Below, piece by piece: positions 27,401 to 37,239 of a DNA stretch of 64,000 bases; the stretch's first letter is position 1, and each line of letters starts with the position of its first letter. The translations under genes were made by a program, and so were the position numbers. Under the pieces are notes generated by a model, which saw only the letters and a list, made by a program, of their open reading frames with translations, was not told the DNA's origin and did not search any database. Source of the stretch: Clostridium ljungdahlii DSM 13528 (GTDB lineage Bacteria > Bacillota > Clostridia > Clostridiales > Clostridiaceae); NCBI RefSeq assembly GCF_000143685.1, contig NC_014328.1, positions 434,001-498,000 on the forward strand, given 5' to 3'.

Positions 27401-28369
27401 CTATTTTTCAAGTCCAATTTCAGCAAACATACCGGGTTTTAGCTGTGAATCTTTATCTGTTAGGCTTACTTTAACTAAAATGTCTCTGCTTTCAGAATTT
27501 AAATTAGAATTTATAACGGCTATTCTACCCTTAAATTGTTTATCTGGTATTTCAGATACTTTTACAGCTACTTCTTGTCCTTCTTTAATTTGACTTACAA
27601 TATCTAAAGGTGCATAGGCATTTACATAGAGGTTGCTGGAATTTATTATAGAAAGAAGTGTTGCACCAGGGGATACTGTATCTCCTACATTGACATTTCT
27701 TGTGTTTACTACTCCAGAAATAGGTGCTGTAATAATAGCATTGCTTAGAGCTGTCTGTGCAGTTTTTAAAGCTGCTTGAGCTTGATCTACCTGTGCTTTG
27801 TAAACATCTATAGATGATTTTGTGGGACCATTTTCTAGCATAGCGAGTTGTTCTTGGGCAGTTTTATATTGTGAATCTGCTGTAGCAAGCTGCTGATTGG
27901 CCGAATCCAATTCCTGCTGAGTTGCTGCTCCTGCATTTACTAAAGCCTGTACACGGTCGTAGTTCTTTTTTACTGTTTCGTAACTTTGAGAAGCACTGCT
28001 TACAGAAGACTGAGCTTCAGCGATTTGTTCAGGACGAGTGATGTTTTGGGCATTAGTTAAATTTGCATTTGCTGTATTTAAAGCTGCTTGGGCTTGATCA
28101 ACTTGTCCTTGAAGATCTTTTGTATCTAGTTTAATAAGTACGTCGCCTTCATTTGTTTTTGAACCCAAGTCAACGGATATTTCAGAAACTTTTGCTGAAA
28201 TTTTTGAAGTTATATTTGCCTGTTCATTTGTTGAAATTTTTCCTCCCATTAAAAATTGATCATTGGTATTTTGATTGATGTTTTTAATATTTTTACTTGT
28301 AGTATTTGTAGAACCGCAGCCTGTCAAAAATATTACTGTAGCCAGGCTAAATAAAATAGCTTTTTTCAT
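27401..28369 (-). CDS. HlyD-family efflux adaptor lipoprotein
   Basis: A 322-residue protein with a lipoprotein signal (hydrophobic stretch then LTGC at about residues 16-19), so it would be anchored to the outer face of the membrane. Order of domains: half lipoyl domain (KISAKVSEISVDLGSKTNEGDVLIKLDT), a long Ala/Gln-rich coiled-coil hairpin (about 85-200, with QVDQAQAALNTANANL-type heptads repeated twice), second lipoyl half (ITAPISGVVNTRNVNVGD) and beta-barrel. ATG 28369 has AAAGGAGG 6 nt upstream. This is the first gene of the operon. Having two adaptors, one short and one with a long coiled coil, is unusual. Confidence 0.88.
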   Translation of the reverse strand: MKKAILFSLATVIFLTGCGSTNTTSKNIKNINQNTNDQFLMGGKISTNEQANITSKISAKVSEISVDLGSKTNEGDVLIKLDTKDLQGQVDQAQAALNTANANLTNAQNITRPEQIAEAQSSVSSASQSYETVKKNYDRVQALVNAGAATQQELDSANQQLATADSQYKTAQEQLAMLENGPTKSSIDVYKAQVDQAQAALKTAQTALSNAIITAPISGVVNTRNVNVGDTVSPGATLLSIINSSNLYVNAYAPLDIVSQIKEGQEVAVKVSEIPDKQFKGRIAVINSNLNSESRDILVKVSLTDKDSQLKPGMFAEIGLEK

Positions 28370-28413
28370 ATACAACCTCCTTTAATGGTTTATTCAAGCA
28401 TTATTTGTATAAA

Positions 28414-28467
28414 AACTGTTCGTGTATTAACAGTTCTTATTATATACCCGTTTGTTTTCATTTTCAA
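28414..28467 (-). promoter_or_regulatory. Promoter and operator of the MarR-controlled efflux operon
   Basis: On the minus strand, TTGAAA (plus coordinates 28462-28467) and TATAAT (28439-28444) are separated by exactly 17 bp. Immediately downstream, covering the expected transcription start, is the inverted repeat AACTGTT-N8-AACAGTT (28414-28435). Its 22-bp size and position fit a MarR dimer operator that blocks initiation. Binding by this operon's own MarR protein is inferred. Confidence 0.75.
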
Positions 28468-28633
28468 GAATATTATTCCAAGTAATAATTTAAGTTTTAT
28501 CTGATAATTGATTTTGCCATACTTAAACAAATAGGATGTTTAATTTAAAAAATACATTTTTTGATACTTGACATAAGTGTATATTTTAATTAAAATAAAG
28601 TTTAGAATTTAAGTGAAAAATACACTTTAAATT

Positions 28634-28656
28634 GGTCCTGTGAGGCCAGAAAGAGG
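28634..28656 (+). promoter_or_regulatory. PyrR binding site in the carAB leader
   Basis: GGTCCTGTGAGGCCAGAAAG matches the conserved PyrR RNA-binding loop (TCC-N-G-N-GAGG followed by an AGAAAGAGG-like segment) of Firmicute pyrimidine leaders. PyrR with UMP binds it and favours the downstream terminator. The site lies about 190 bases before carA. Confidence 0.8.
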
Positions 28657-28726
28657 TATGTTATGGGTAAGCTTTTTTATATCCTAAAAAAAATGAATAG
28701 TTTTGTATTTGAATATAGAAACTTTG

Positions 28727-28785
28727 GCAATAGAAAAATTATTTTTTAAAATTATTTTTCTGTTGCTTTTTTGTTTTTTAAGATG
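28727..28785 (+). terminator. Attenuator terminator of the carAB leader
   Basis: GCAATAGAAAAAT (28727-28739) pairs with ATTTTTCTGTTGC (28754-28766), extended inward by A/T pairs, and is followed by TTTTTTGTTTTTT. It lies ~40 bases before the carA ribosome-binding site and is the expected regulated terminator of a PyrR leader. Confidence 0.8.
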
Positions 28786-28826
28786 GATAAGTGTATTTTT
28801 ACTTGTAAAAATGCAGGAGGTATATT

Positions 28827-29876
28827 ATGAAAGCAAAACTTATATTGGAAAATGGAAGTATCTTTGAAGGGGAAGCTTTTGGGTATCTAAAAGATACTAT
28901 AGGTGAAGTAGTATTTAATACTGGGATGACAGGGTACCAGGAGATACTCACAGATCCTTCTTATTATGGACAGATAGTAACTATGACTTATCCCCTTATA
29001 GGAAATTATGGAATTAACTTAGAAGATATGGAATCATCCAGTCCAAAAGTAAAAGGGTTCATTGTAAGAGAAGTATGTAGTTATTCCAGCAATTTTAGGT
29101 CTGAATTAGAACTCTCTGATTATCTTAGAACAAATAAAATTTTGGGACTTTCAGGGATTGATACTAGAGCACTTACAAAAATGCTTAGAACAAGTGGTAC
29201 TATGAAGGGAATTATAACTATAGAGAACTTGGACTTTGCAGCTGTAAAAGATAAAATTAAATCTTTTTCCAATAAAAATGCAGTATCTGAGGTAAGTACA
29301 AAGGGAAAATATGCTATAGGTGAAGGCAAAAGAAATGTTGCTATTATGGATTTCGGAATTAAAAAAACTATGGTAAAAGCATTTGTAGATAGAGGATGTA
29401 AAGTAACTGTATTTCCTTCGAATACTAAAGCAGAAGAGGTACTTCAAATTGATCCAGATTTGATATTTTTATCAAATGGTCCGGGGGATCCAGATGATCT
29501 TACCTGTGAAATTGAAAATATAAAAAAGCTTATAGGCAAAAAACCTATTATAGGAATATGTCTTGGACATCAGCTTTTGGCATTAGCCCTAGGGGGAAGC
29601 ACAGCTAAACTCAAATTTGGTCACAGAGGGTGCAACCATCCTGTAAAAGATCTTGTAAGTGGTAAAGTGCATATAACTTCTCAAAATCACGGCTATTATG
29701 TCAATAGACTGCCTGAAGATATGGAAATAACTCATGTAAGTTTAAACGATGGAACTATAGAAGGAATGAAACATAAAAGTCTTCCTATATTCTCAATACA
29801 ATTTCATCCGGAAGCATGTCCGGGACCGGAAGACAATAATTATATATTTGATGAGTTTATGAAATACGCACTTTAA
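28827..29876 (+). CDS. carA: Carbamoyl-phosphate synthase small subunit
   Basis: Glutaminase subunit that supplies ammonia to CarB for carbamoyl phosphate, the precursor of pyrimidines and arginine. The 349 residues include the N-terminal small-subunit domain (LENGSIFEGEAFG, NTGMTGYQEILTDPSY) and a class I glutamine amidotransferase domain. The latter has nucleophile Cys in GICLGHQLLALALGG and His/Glu in QFHPEACPGP. GGAGG precedes the ATG. The PyrR-type attenuator upstream indicates control by pyrimidines rather than arginine. carB follows after 44 bp. Confidence 0.97.
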   Translation: MKAKLILENGSIFEGEAFGYLKDTIGEVVFNTGMTGYQEILTDPSYYGQIVTMTYPLIGNYGINLEDMESSSPKVKGFIVREVCSYSSNFRSELELSDYLRTNKILGLSGIDTRALTKMLRTSGTMKGIITIENLDFAAVKDKIKSFSNKNAVSEVSTKGKYAIGEGKRNVAIMDFGIKKTMVKAFVDRGCKVTVFPSNTKAEEVLQIDPDLIFLSNGPGDPDDLTCEIENIKKLIGKKPIIGICLGHQLLALALGGSTAKLKFGHRGCNHPVKDLVSGKVHITSQNHGYYVNRLPEDMEITHVSLNDGTIEGMKHKSLPIFSIQFHPEACPGPEDNNYIFDEFMKYAL

Positions 29877-29920
29877 AATAGTTGAGAATTGTACATTGAA
29901 TAGAAGGGAGATAGGTTTTT

Positions 29921-32900
29921 ATGCCTTTAAATAAAAATATTAGAAAAGTATTGGTAATAGGATCTGGCCCTATAATTATAGGTCAGGCAGCAGAGTTTGA
30001 TTATTCTGGGACTCAGGCTTGTGAATCTCTTAGGGAAGAAGGGTTAGAAGTTGTACTTATAAACAGTAATCCAGCAACTATAATGACAGATAGGGAGGTT
30101 GCTGATAAAGTTTATATAGAACCTCTTACAGTTGAATTTGTAGAAAAAGTTATAAAAAAAGAAAGACCTGACAGCCTTTTAGCAGGCATGGGTGGACAGA
30201 CTGCATTAAATTTGACAGTGGAACTATATGAAAAGAAAATACTTGAAAAATATAATGTGAATATAATAGGTACCTCTATAGAAGCTATAAAAAAAGGTGA
30301 AGATAGAGAACTTTTTAGAGATACTATGAATAAAATAAATCAGCCTGTTGTGGAAAGTGAAATAATAACAGATATGGAAAGCGGTAAAAAATTTGCAAAC
30401 AGAATAGGTTATCCTGTTATAGTAAGACCCGCATATACCTTAGGTGGAACAGGCGGCGGAATAGCTGAAAATGAAGAACAGCTGGAGACTATACTGGAAT
30501 CGGGACTAGAACTTAGTTCCATAGGGCAGGTACTTCTTGAAAGAAGTATAAAAGGCTGGAAGGAAATCGAATATGAAGTTATGAGAGACAGCTTTGGAAA
30601 CTGTATAACTGTATGTAACATGGAAAATATAGATCCTGTTGGAATTCACACAGGAGACAGTATAGTAGTAGCCCCTAGTCAGACCTTATCTGATAAGGAA
30701 TATCAAATGCTTAGAACTGCATCCCTTGATATAATAAACGCAGTTGGAATAGAAGGCGGATGCAATGTCCAGCTGGCACTTAATCCAAAATCTTTTGAAT
30801 ATGCAGTTATAGAAATAAATCCAAGAGTAAGCCGTTCTTCAGCTTTGGCATCAAAGGCTACTGGATATCCTATTGCAAAGGTTGCAGCTAAAATAGCTCT
30901 TGGATATGGACTGGATGAAATAAAAAATGCAGTTACTAAAAAGACTTATGCTTGTTTCGAGCCATCTCTTGACTATGTAGTAGTAAAAATTCCTAAATGG
31001 CCATTTGATAAATTCCACAATGCGGATAGGGAACTTGGCACAAAAATGATGGCTACAGGTGAAATAATGGCAATAGGCAGTAACTTTCAAGCAGCATTTT
31101 TAAAAGGTATTAGATCTCTTGAAATAGGGGCCTATTCTTTAGAATATAAAAAATTTAAAGATTTCACCATGAAAGAACTTAAAGAAAGAATAGCATATCC
31201 TGATGATGAAAGAATATTTGCGATGGCAGAAATGATTAGGAGAAAATATAGAATTGAAAAACTAGCTGAGATTACAGGAATAGACATATTCTTTATAAAG
31301 AAATTCCAATGGATAATAGATGAAGAAGAAAAATTAAAGTTAAGTGACATTTCCAATATGGATAAAGAGTGGCTAACTTTGCTTAAAAGGAAAGGATTTT
31401 CAGATAAAGGCATAGCAGATATGCTCCGAGTATCTCCGGAAGAAGTATATAAGCTTAGAAATATATGGAGCATAACTCCGGCTTATAAAATGGTAGATAC
31501 CTGTGGGGGAGAATTTGAAGCCCTATCACCTTATTATTATTCTACTTATGAACAATATGATGAAGTTCAGGTTTCAGATAAAAAGAAGGTTATTGTAATA
31601 GGCTCAGGACCTATAAGAATAGGTCAGGGAATAGAATTTGACTATGCTTCTGTTCACTGTATAAAGACCCTTAGAAAGTTAAATATAGAAACTATTATAG
31701 TAAATAACAATCCTGAAACTGTAAGTACAGATTTTGATATTTCAGATAAATTGTATTTTGAACCTATAACTGAAGAAGATGTACTAAGTATAATAGATAA
31801 GGAAAAACCTTATGGTGTAATACTTCAATTTGGTGGAGAAACTGCCATAAAGTTAGCAGAATTTTTAAAGGAAAAGAATATAGTTACCCTAGGTACAACA
31901 GCAGACCAAATAGATGAGGCAGAAGACAGAGAAAAATTTGATGACCTTTTGGAAAGACTAAATATAAGTAGACCTAAGGGAAAAGGTGTCTGGTCTGTAG
32001 AAGAAGGATTGGAAGAAGCAAGAAGATTAGAATTTCCTGTACTTGTAAGGCCGTCTTATGTACTTGGTGGTCAAGGAATGGAAATAACTTACGATGAGAA
32101 AGAACTTACTTACTACTTATCCATGGCTTTTAAGAAAGATAGGAAAAATCCTATATTAATAGATAAGTATTTGATGGGAAGAGAAATAGAAGTAGATGCA
32201 ATTTGTGATGGAGAAGATGTGCTTATACCTGGAATTATGGAGCATCTTGAAAGGGCTGGTATACACTCTGGTGATAGTATAACTATGTATCCTAGTCAGA
32301 ATATAAGTGATGAAATGAAGAAAAAAATATTGGATTATACCGAAAAGCTTGCAACTGGAATCGGAATAAAAGGTATGATTAACATTCAGTTTATAGAGTA
32401 TAAAGGAAATCTGTATGTAATAGAAGTAAATCCAAGAGCTTCAAGGACAGTTCCATATATAAGCAAGGTGAGCGGTGTACCTATAGTTGATATTGCAACT
32501 AGGGTAACTCTGGGTGAAAAGCTAAAGGATATTGGGTACGGAGTTGGAATTTCAAAAGAACCAAATATAGTAGCAGTTAAGGTGCCTGTATTTTCTACAC
32601 AGAAGCTTCCAAATGTTGAAGTATCACTTGGACCTGAAATGAGGTCAACTGGAGAAGTGCTGGGTGTTTCAAATACTCTTACGGGAGCACTTTATAAAGG
32701 ATTTTTAGCTGCAGGAATGTTTTCTAATATGAAAAATGGAGTAATGCTTGCTACTATAGGAGATCACGACAAACAAGAATTTTTACCTATAGCTAAAGAA
32801 ATTTACAAAATGGGAATAAAATTTATGGCTACTCGAAATACGGCAAAACTTTTAAGAGATAACGGAATTGATGTTAAAGAAGTTAGAAAGATGAACGAAG

Positions 32901-33127
32901 AAAATCCTAATATAATAGATGTCATAAAAAATGAAGAGGTGGATTTAGTTATAAATACACCAACTAAAGGGAACGATTCTAGAAGAGATGGATTTCACAT
33001 AAGAAGAACAGCCGTAGAGAGAAACATTCAAGTAATAACTTCTTTAGATACATTCAGAGCTATGACCTATGTCAAATCAGAAGATGTAGATAGTGATGAA
33101 TTAGATGTATTTTCAGAGTATCAATGA
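29921..33127 (+). CDS. carB: Carbamoyl-phosphate synthase large subunit
   Basis: The 1068-residue synthetase subunit. Two homologous ATP-grasp halves are visible: [20 protein letters not shown] (about 14-33) and its repeat [20 protein letters not shown] (about 560-580), each with [17 protein letters not shown] and [11 protein letters not shown] glycine loops and [16 protein letters not shown] metal-binding motifs. The C-terminal ~140 residues form the MGS-like allosteric domain that binds UMP or ornithine in other species. Length is normal. GGGAG precedes the ATG. It forms the large subunit of the heterodimer with CarA; the two genes are one operon. Confidence 0.97.
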   Translation: MPLNKNIRKVLVIGSGPIIIGQAAEFDYSGTQACESLREEGLEVVLINSNPATIMTDREVADKVYIEPLTVEFVEKVIKKERPDSLLAGMGGQTALNLTVELYEKKILEKYNVNIIGTSIEAIKKGEDRELFRDTMNKINQPVVESEIITDMESGKKFANRIGYPVIVRPAYTLGGTGGGIAENEEQLETILESGLELSSIGQVLLERSIKGWKEIEYEVMRDSFGNCITVCNMENIDPVGIHTGDSIVVAPSQTLSDKEYQMLRTASLDIINAVGIEGGCNVQLALNPKSFEYAVIEINPRVSRSSALASKATGYPIAKVAAKIALGYGLDEIKNAVTKKTYACFEPSLDYVVVKIPKWPFDKFHNADRELGTKMMATGEIMAIGSNFQAAFLKGIRSLEIGAYSLEYKKFKDFTMKELKERIAYPDDERIFAMAEMIRRKYRIEKLAEITGIDIFFIKKFQWIIDEEEKLKLSDISNMDKEWLTLLKRKGFSDKGIADMLRVSPEEVYKLRNIWSITPAYKMVDTCGGEFEALSPYYYSTYEQYDEVQVSDKKKVIVIGSGPIRIGQGIEFDYASVHCIKTLRKLNIETIIVNNNPETVSTDFDISDKLYFEPITEEDVLSIIDKEKPYGVILQFGGETAIKLAEFLKEKNIVTLGTTADQIDEAEDREKFDDLLERLNISRPKGKGVWSVEEGLEEARRLEFPVLVRPSYVLGGQGMEITYDEKELTYYLSMAFKKDRKNPILIDKYLMGREIEVDAICDGEDVLIPGIMEHLERAGIHSGDSITMYPSQNISDEMKKKILDYTEKLATGIGIKGMINIQFIEYKGNLYVIEVNPRASRTVPYISKVSGVPIVDIATRVTLGEKLKDIGYGVGISKEPNIVAVKVPVFSTQKLPNVEVSLGPEMRSTGEVLGVSNTLTGALYKGFLAAGMFSNMKNGVMLATIGDHDKQEFLPIAKEIYKMGIKFMATRNTAKLLRDNGIDVKEVRKMNEENPNIIDVIKNEEVDLVINTPTKGNDSRRDGFHIRRTAVERNIQVITSLDTFRAMTYVKSEDVDSDELDVFSEYQ

Positions 33128-33130
33128 ATC

Positions 33131-33232
33131 TTACTTAGTTGGAAAAGCAGATATCCCAAATCTTTGATTTGGTGATAGTCACTTTCACAGAGTGCGTGGG
33201 AGTGTTACAGTAGGCAGCCATCAGATAAGTAA
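33131..33232 (+). ncRNA. Possible structured RNA between carB and the amidohydrolase gene
   Basis: The ends TTACTTA (33131-33137) and TAAGTAA (33226-33232) are complementary, and TGG/CCA can extend them. Inside are CCAAATC-TTT-GATTTGG (33156-33172) and CACT-N7-AGTG (33180-33194). The remaining sequence (GTGCGTGGGAGTGTTACAG) is markedly GC-richer than its surroundings. It resembles a multi-branched leader or a 3' element, but I do not recognise a known family. Confidence 0.35.
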
Positions 33233-33259
33233 AAATACAATAATGAAAGGTTTGAAATT

Positions 33260-34432
33260 ATGAGTGATATAAAGGAACTTACAGAAAAATATTACCCAGA
33301 AATAGTTGAGCTAAGAAGATATTTTCATAAATATCCAGAGTTAAGTAAAAAAGAATTTGCTACTCAAAAGAAAATCATTGAAGTACTGGAGGGCTTAGAC
33401 TTAGAAATTAGAAAAGCTGCTGGTACAGGAGTTATTGCTGAATTAAAAGGTGAAAAACCAGGTAAAATTATAGCAATTCGAGCAGATATGGATGCACTTG
33501 CTATAGAAGATGAATGTGGAAAGCCTTATCAATCTCAAAATAAGGGTGCATGTCATGCTTGCGGTCATGATGGACATATTGCTATGCTTTTGGGAGTCAT
33601 AAAAGTGCTTAGTAATCTTCGTCATAAGATACAGGGAACTGTAAGATTTATATTTCAACCTAGTGAAGAAGAAGTAGCTGATGGGTCAGGAGCAGCGGCA
33701 ATTATAGCTGATGATGGACTAAAAGATGTAGATGCAATTATAGGAGCACATCTATGGCAGCCTGTTAAATTTGGAACAGTAGGAATATCTGCTGGTCCTA
33801 TGATGGCAGCAAGTGATGAATTTACAATAGTTATTGAAGGAAAAGCAGGGCATGCCTCTATGCCACATCAGACTATAGATTCTATATTAACGGCATCCCA
33901 AATAGTGGTGGCATTGAATACAATTGTTGGAAGAGATGTAGACCCAATGAAGCAAGCTGTTGTATCCGTTGGAGTATTTAACTCAGGGCGTGTTTACAAT
34001 TCCATAGCAGGAAGAGCTGAACTAAAGGGAACAATAAGGTCTCTTGATGAAAATGTGCGAGAAAAAGTATTTGGCCATATAAAAAAGATAGTAGAAGATG
34101 TGTGTGATATGGCAGGTGCGAAATGTGAAATCGAGAGAGATAGGTGCACTTATGTGCTGTCAAATGACCCTAAGGTTACTAGTATTGTTTTAGAAGCTGG
34201 TAAAGAGATGGTTGGACATAAAGCTCATGCTATAGAGCCTTTTATGAGTAGTGAGGATTTTTCGTACTATTTGCAAAAGATTCCAGGGTGCTTCATCTTT
34301 GTAGGTGTAGGTAATCCTGAAAAAGGTATTATATACCCTCAGCATCATCCTAAGTATGACATAGATGAGAGAGCCATGGCATACGGGGTAGAAGTCATGA
34401 GCAATGCTGCATTGAAATTACTTTCAAGTTAG
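33260..34432 (+). CDS. M20D amidohydrolase (N-acyl-amino-acid deacylase type)
   Basis: A 390-residue metallopeptidase-like hydrolase. The metal and catalytic motifs of the M20D family are present: RADMDAL, HACGHDGHIAMLLG, the catalytic Glu-Glu in FQPSEEE, and a HLW segment. A dimerisation domain follows (about 180-290) with AGHASMPHQTID, then the C-terminal metal ligand region EPFMSSEDFSYYL. Members remove acyl groups from amino acids, including N-acetyl-diaminopimelate, hippurate and indole-acetyl-amino acids. The substrate is not evident. AAAGG precedes the ATG. The stop is followed within 10 bp by repeat A4. Confidence 0.9.
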   Translation: MSDIKELTEKYYPEIVELRRYFHKYPELSKKEFATQKKIIEVLEGLDLEIRKAAGTGVIAELKGEKPGKIIAIRADMDALAIEDECGKPYQSQNKGACHACGHDGHIAMLLGVIKVLSNLRHKIQGTVRFIFQPSEEEVADGSGAAAIIADDGLKDVDAIIGAHLWQPVKFGTVGISAGPMMAASDEFTIVIEGKAGHASMPHQTIDSILTASQIVVALNTIVGRDVDPMKQAVVSVGVFNSGRVYNSIAGRAELKGTIRSLDENVREKVFGHIKKIVEDVCDMAGAKCEIERDRCTYVLSNDPKVTSIVLEAGKEMVGHKAHAIEPFMSSEDFSYYLQKIPGCFIFVGVGNPEKGIIYPQHHPKYDIDERAMAYGVEVMSNAALKLLSS

Positions 34433-34441
34433 AAAACCTAT

Positions 34442-34690
34442 AGAATTTATAAATGAAAAATCAACTTATACTTCGGATATTTTTTACAACCTTCAGCTCG
34501 TTAAGTATTTTGATAAGGCTAAGAAAAAAATTCAAAAAAATACTGAGGAATTTTGAAAACTCGTACCTCAAACAATTCAAAAGTCCTAGATTTTTTAAGA
34601 ATTTTTTTCTAAGACTTATATACAAAATATTTAAAAGAGCTTCATTATTGTAAAAATATGCCTGCGTATAAGTTGATTTTTAAGTTATAG
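34442..34690 (+). repeat. Long-hairpin repeat A4 (3'-end element)
   Basis: A ~249-bp palindrome with ends AAAAATCAACTTATAC / GTATAAGTTGATTTTT and loop AACTCGTACCTCAAACAA near 34560. It starts 10 bp after the amidohydrolase stop. A 66-codon open frame crosses it, but the frame is broken in other copies, so it is not called as a gene. Confidence 0.88.
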
Positions 34691-34704
34691 AATCTGGATA
34701 GGTT

Positions 34705-34815
34705 TTCTAAGTTAAATTTGTCAGCATATGAATTGGTATAAATGAACTTTTCATATATAAACTCCATAGAGTTTTTCTACATGTACGTTCATTTTTATGA
34801 ATAATATTATATGAG
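34705..34815. other. Spacer between A4 and B2 with a B-end fragment
   Basis: AAATTTGTCAGCATATGAA followed by TTGGTATAAATGAACTTT matches the right end of B elements (compare 63140-63172), without the rest. This suggests that an older B copy was partly deleted here. The remaining bases hold no gene or clear signal. Confidence 0.5.
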
Positions 34816-34821
34816 ATATTA

Positions 34822-35070
34822 TAATTGAAATTTTAACTTATACATAAATATACTAACAAAATTGAAATTACATTTAAAAACTTTTATAAAAATAAGTCTT
34901 AGCTTGGTATTTTAGAAAATCTTAGGTACTTAGATGTGTTTGAGGTACGAGTTTATCTAAGTACCTTTAGGTTTTCAAAATACCAAGCTTTAGACTTATT
35001 AAAAGTTTTTAGTGTAATGAAATTTGTTAGTATATGGCTGTTCTAAGTAAACTTTCTACTTAGAAACTCT
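34822..35070 (-). repeat. Long-hairpin repeat B2 (3'-end element)
   Basis: The minus-strand loop is AAACTCGTACCTCAAACA (centre near 34945). Its inner stem GGTACTTAGAT / ATCTAAGTACC differs from the other B copies yet is fully paired. It ends 6 bp from the stop codon of the sensor kinase and is sense to it. Confidence 0.88.
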
Positions 35071-35075
35071 ATATT

Positions 35076-36290
35076 TTAACTCACCGGAAATATAACTTTA
35101 AAAGTAGATCCTTTACCTACAGTACTTGATACATCTATAGTTCCATTATGTTCTTCCACTATGCACTTTGCAATGGAAAGTCCAAGTCCAAAATTACCCT
35201 GTCTATTTGATCTAGATTTATCAACTTTGTAAAATCTCTCAAAGATTTTATTTAGATGCTCTGGAGCTATACCCTCCCCTGTGTCAGACACTGTTATTTC
35301 AATTTTATTTTTTATTTTTCCTAAAGTTACTTTGATGGAGCCACCTTCAGGGGTATGTTTTATTGCATTGTCAACTAAGATAGTTATAAGTTGGTTGATC
35401 CTTCCCTCATTCCCTAAAAAAATTATATCCGGATGAATATCTGATAAAATGGCTATTTTATGTTTTGTGGCAACTGGTTCAAGAGGAACTACAGATTTAG
35501 TTACAGCACTGCTTATATCAAAGGAAGAAGTATCAAATCCGTTTTTATGAGAATCTGATCTAGCAAGAAATAGAAGATCTTCTATGAGTTTAGTCATTCG
35601 TGTAGTTTCAATCTTAATATTTTTAAGCCATTTATCCTGGCTTTCTACGGTTTCATCTTTATTGTCTAGTACTATATCTAAATTAGTGGTTATAACTGCA
35701 AGGGGAGTTCGAAGTTCATGGGATGCATCTGCAGTAAAAGCTTTTTGTTTTTTCCAGGCATTTATAATAGGTTTTAGAGATATGTTGGCAAGGAATAAGC
35801 TTATTATAAATACAAAAACGAGACTTATTATGTAAATTGTTACAGATATAGTAATCAATCGACGCAGTACTTCATCGTCGAAGGCTTTATCTTGAAAAAC
35901 CACAATAAGTCCATAGCTTTTAGGAACTTTAATATATCTCAAAATATAATTTCCATATGTTGAAGTGCCGTTTAGTTTGTCTTTCTTTAATATTTTTTCT
36001 AATAGTTCTTTATAGTCTTTTTCAGACAATGGGGAATTAGGGGATATTTCCTCAATTTGATTTTTAAAATTTATTTTTATAAAAAAGCTTTCAGAAGCAG
36101 TCATGTTTTTGTCATGAGGCCCGGAAGGTGGAATATTTTCCATTTCAGCTGTTTTACTCATACGCATATAGGCAGAATGTTCAAAACTTGTGTTCATAAG
36201 TATATATATGCCTGAAAATATGGTTATTAATACCAAGCTTGTAAGTATTAAATTGATTAGAATAAGTTGTATTTTTAATTTACGAAACAT
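35076..36290 (-). CDS. Sensor histidine kinase
   Basis: A 404-residue membrane kinase. Two transmembrane segments (about 9-31 and 145-168) bracket an extracytoplasmic sensor domain of ~110 residues. The HisKA domain has phospho-acceptor His191 in ADASHELRTPLAVI. The HATPase domain has N box DNAIKHTPEGG, G1 DTGEGI, F box FERFYKVD and G2 GNFGLGLSI. It phosphorylates the response regulator encoded 3 bp upstream. The pair is divergent from a lipid-linked glycosylation gene set, which may be its target, though this is only positional inference. GAAAGAGG precedes the ATG. Confidence 0.95.
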   Translation of the reverse strand: MFRKLKIQLILINLILTSLVLITIFSGIYILMNTSFEHSAYMRMSKTAEMENIPPSGPHDKNMTASESFFIKINFKNQIEEISPNSPLSEKDYKELLEKILKKDKLNGTSTYGNYILRYIKVPKSYGLIVVFQDKAFDDEVLRRLITISVTIYIISLVFVFIISLFLANISLKPIINAWKKQKAFTADASHELRTPLAVITTNLDIVLDNKDETVESQDKWLKNIKIETTRMTKLIEDLLFLARSDSHKNGFDTSSFDISSAVTKSVVPLEPVATKHKIAILSDIHPDIIFLGNEGRINQLITILVDNAIKHTPEGGSIKVTLGKIKNKIEITVSDTGEGIAPEHLNKIFERFYKVDKSRSNRQGNFGLGLSIAKCIVEEHNGTIDVSSTVGKGSTFKVIFPVS

Positions 36291-36293
36291 AAT

Positions 36294-36971
36294 TTAAACC
36301 TCTTTCAAGCAGTAGCCTATACCTCTTATAGTTTCAATGACTACATTACATTTTAATTCTCTTAATTTTTTCCTCAAGTATGAAAAGTACACTTCAATGT
36401 TGTTATTCATTTCTATGTCAGAATCAAGGCCCCATACTCTATCTAGAATTTGATCTTTAGTTAGTACTTGATTTTTATTGCGGGCTAAAAGCTCTAGAAG
36501 CTGGGATTCTTTTGTAGTTAGTTTAGTTTTGTTACCATTGCATTCAATTTCTCCCCTCAGTGGATTGAAAGTTAGAGAGGACAGCTTAATGCTTCCATGT
36601 TGGATAAAATCTGTATGCCTTCTGCTGAGAGCTCTTATTCTAGCTAGCAGTTCCTCCTTAGAGAATGGCTTTACAAGATAGTCATCTGCTCCATTGTCAA
36701 GTCCTTCTACTCTATTTTCAATTGAGTCCATAGCAGTAAGCATAAGCACTGGGGTTTCAATACCTTTTTTTCTTATAAATTTTAAAATATCAAGTCCGTT
36801 TTTTTCTGGAAGCATTCTGTCAAGTATTATCAAATCATATATTTCGGATTCAGCCATTTCCTGTCCAGTAATTCCATCATAAGCTGCATCTACAGCGTAA
36901 TTATTTTTCTTTAAAATATAAACTAGAGCATCTGAAAGCATAACTTCGTCTTCAACTAAAAGTAATCTCAT
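36294..36971 (-). CDS. OmpR-family response regulator
   Basis: A 225-residue regulator with a receiver domain (Asp51 as the phosphorylation site in LIILDRMLP, acidic pair at 8-9, Lys in YLVKPFS) and a C-terminal winged-helix DNA-binding domain (about 128-222, with RGEIECNGNKTKLTTKESQLLELLAR and VETIRGIGYCL-like ending). It is encoded just before its kinase and shares an operon with it. GGAGGGAA precedes the ATG. The intergenic region to the divergent glycosyltransferase contains repeat D1. Confidence 0.95.
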   Translation of the reverse strand: MRLLLVEDEVMLSDALVYILKKNNYAVDAAYDGITGQEMAESEIYDLIILDRMLPEKNGLDILKFIRKKGIETPVLMLTAMDSIENRVEGLDNGADDYLVKPFSKEELLARIRALSRRHTDFIQHGSIKLSSLTFNPLRGEIECNGNKTKLTTKESQLLELLARNKNQVLTKDQILDRVWGLDSDIEMNNNIEVYFSYLRKKLRELKCNVVIETIRGIGYCLKEV

Positions 36972-37134
36972 AATAAAATTCCCTCCTTATCTCTAAATAT
37001 TATACTATAAAGCTATATGATTTTAACTATAAAATATAATTAACAAACTTTTCTCCATTTATTGTTATAATTTTAAGTTTGTTTTAAGGTTGAAACCTCA
37101 AAATAATAATTAAGCTAGATCGATAAAGTTTCTA

Positions 37135-37216
37135 AGGTATTTGAAAGAAAATAACAAGTCAAAAATGCGACGGATATTTTTTATAATACTGACTGGTTAT
37201 TTCTTTAAAAATGCCT
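37135..37216 (+). repeat. Hairpin repeat D1
   Basis: GGTATTTGAAAGAAAATAAC (near 37136) pairs with GTTATTTCTTTAAAAATGCC (near 37196), with ATGCGACGGATATTTTTTAT and ACTGACTG between. It is a direct repeat of D2 at 38171-38331 but lacks the inner ~80 bases of that copy. The two copies flank the GT2 gene. Confidence 0.8.
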
Positions 37217-37239
37217 AACATTAAATTGAGGTGAATAAC

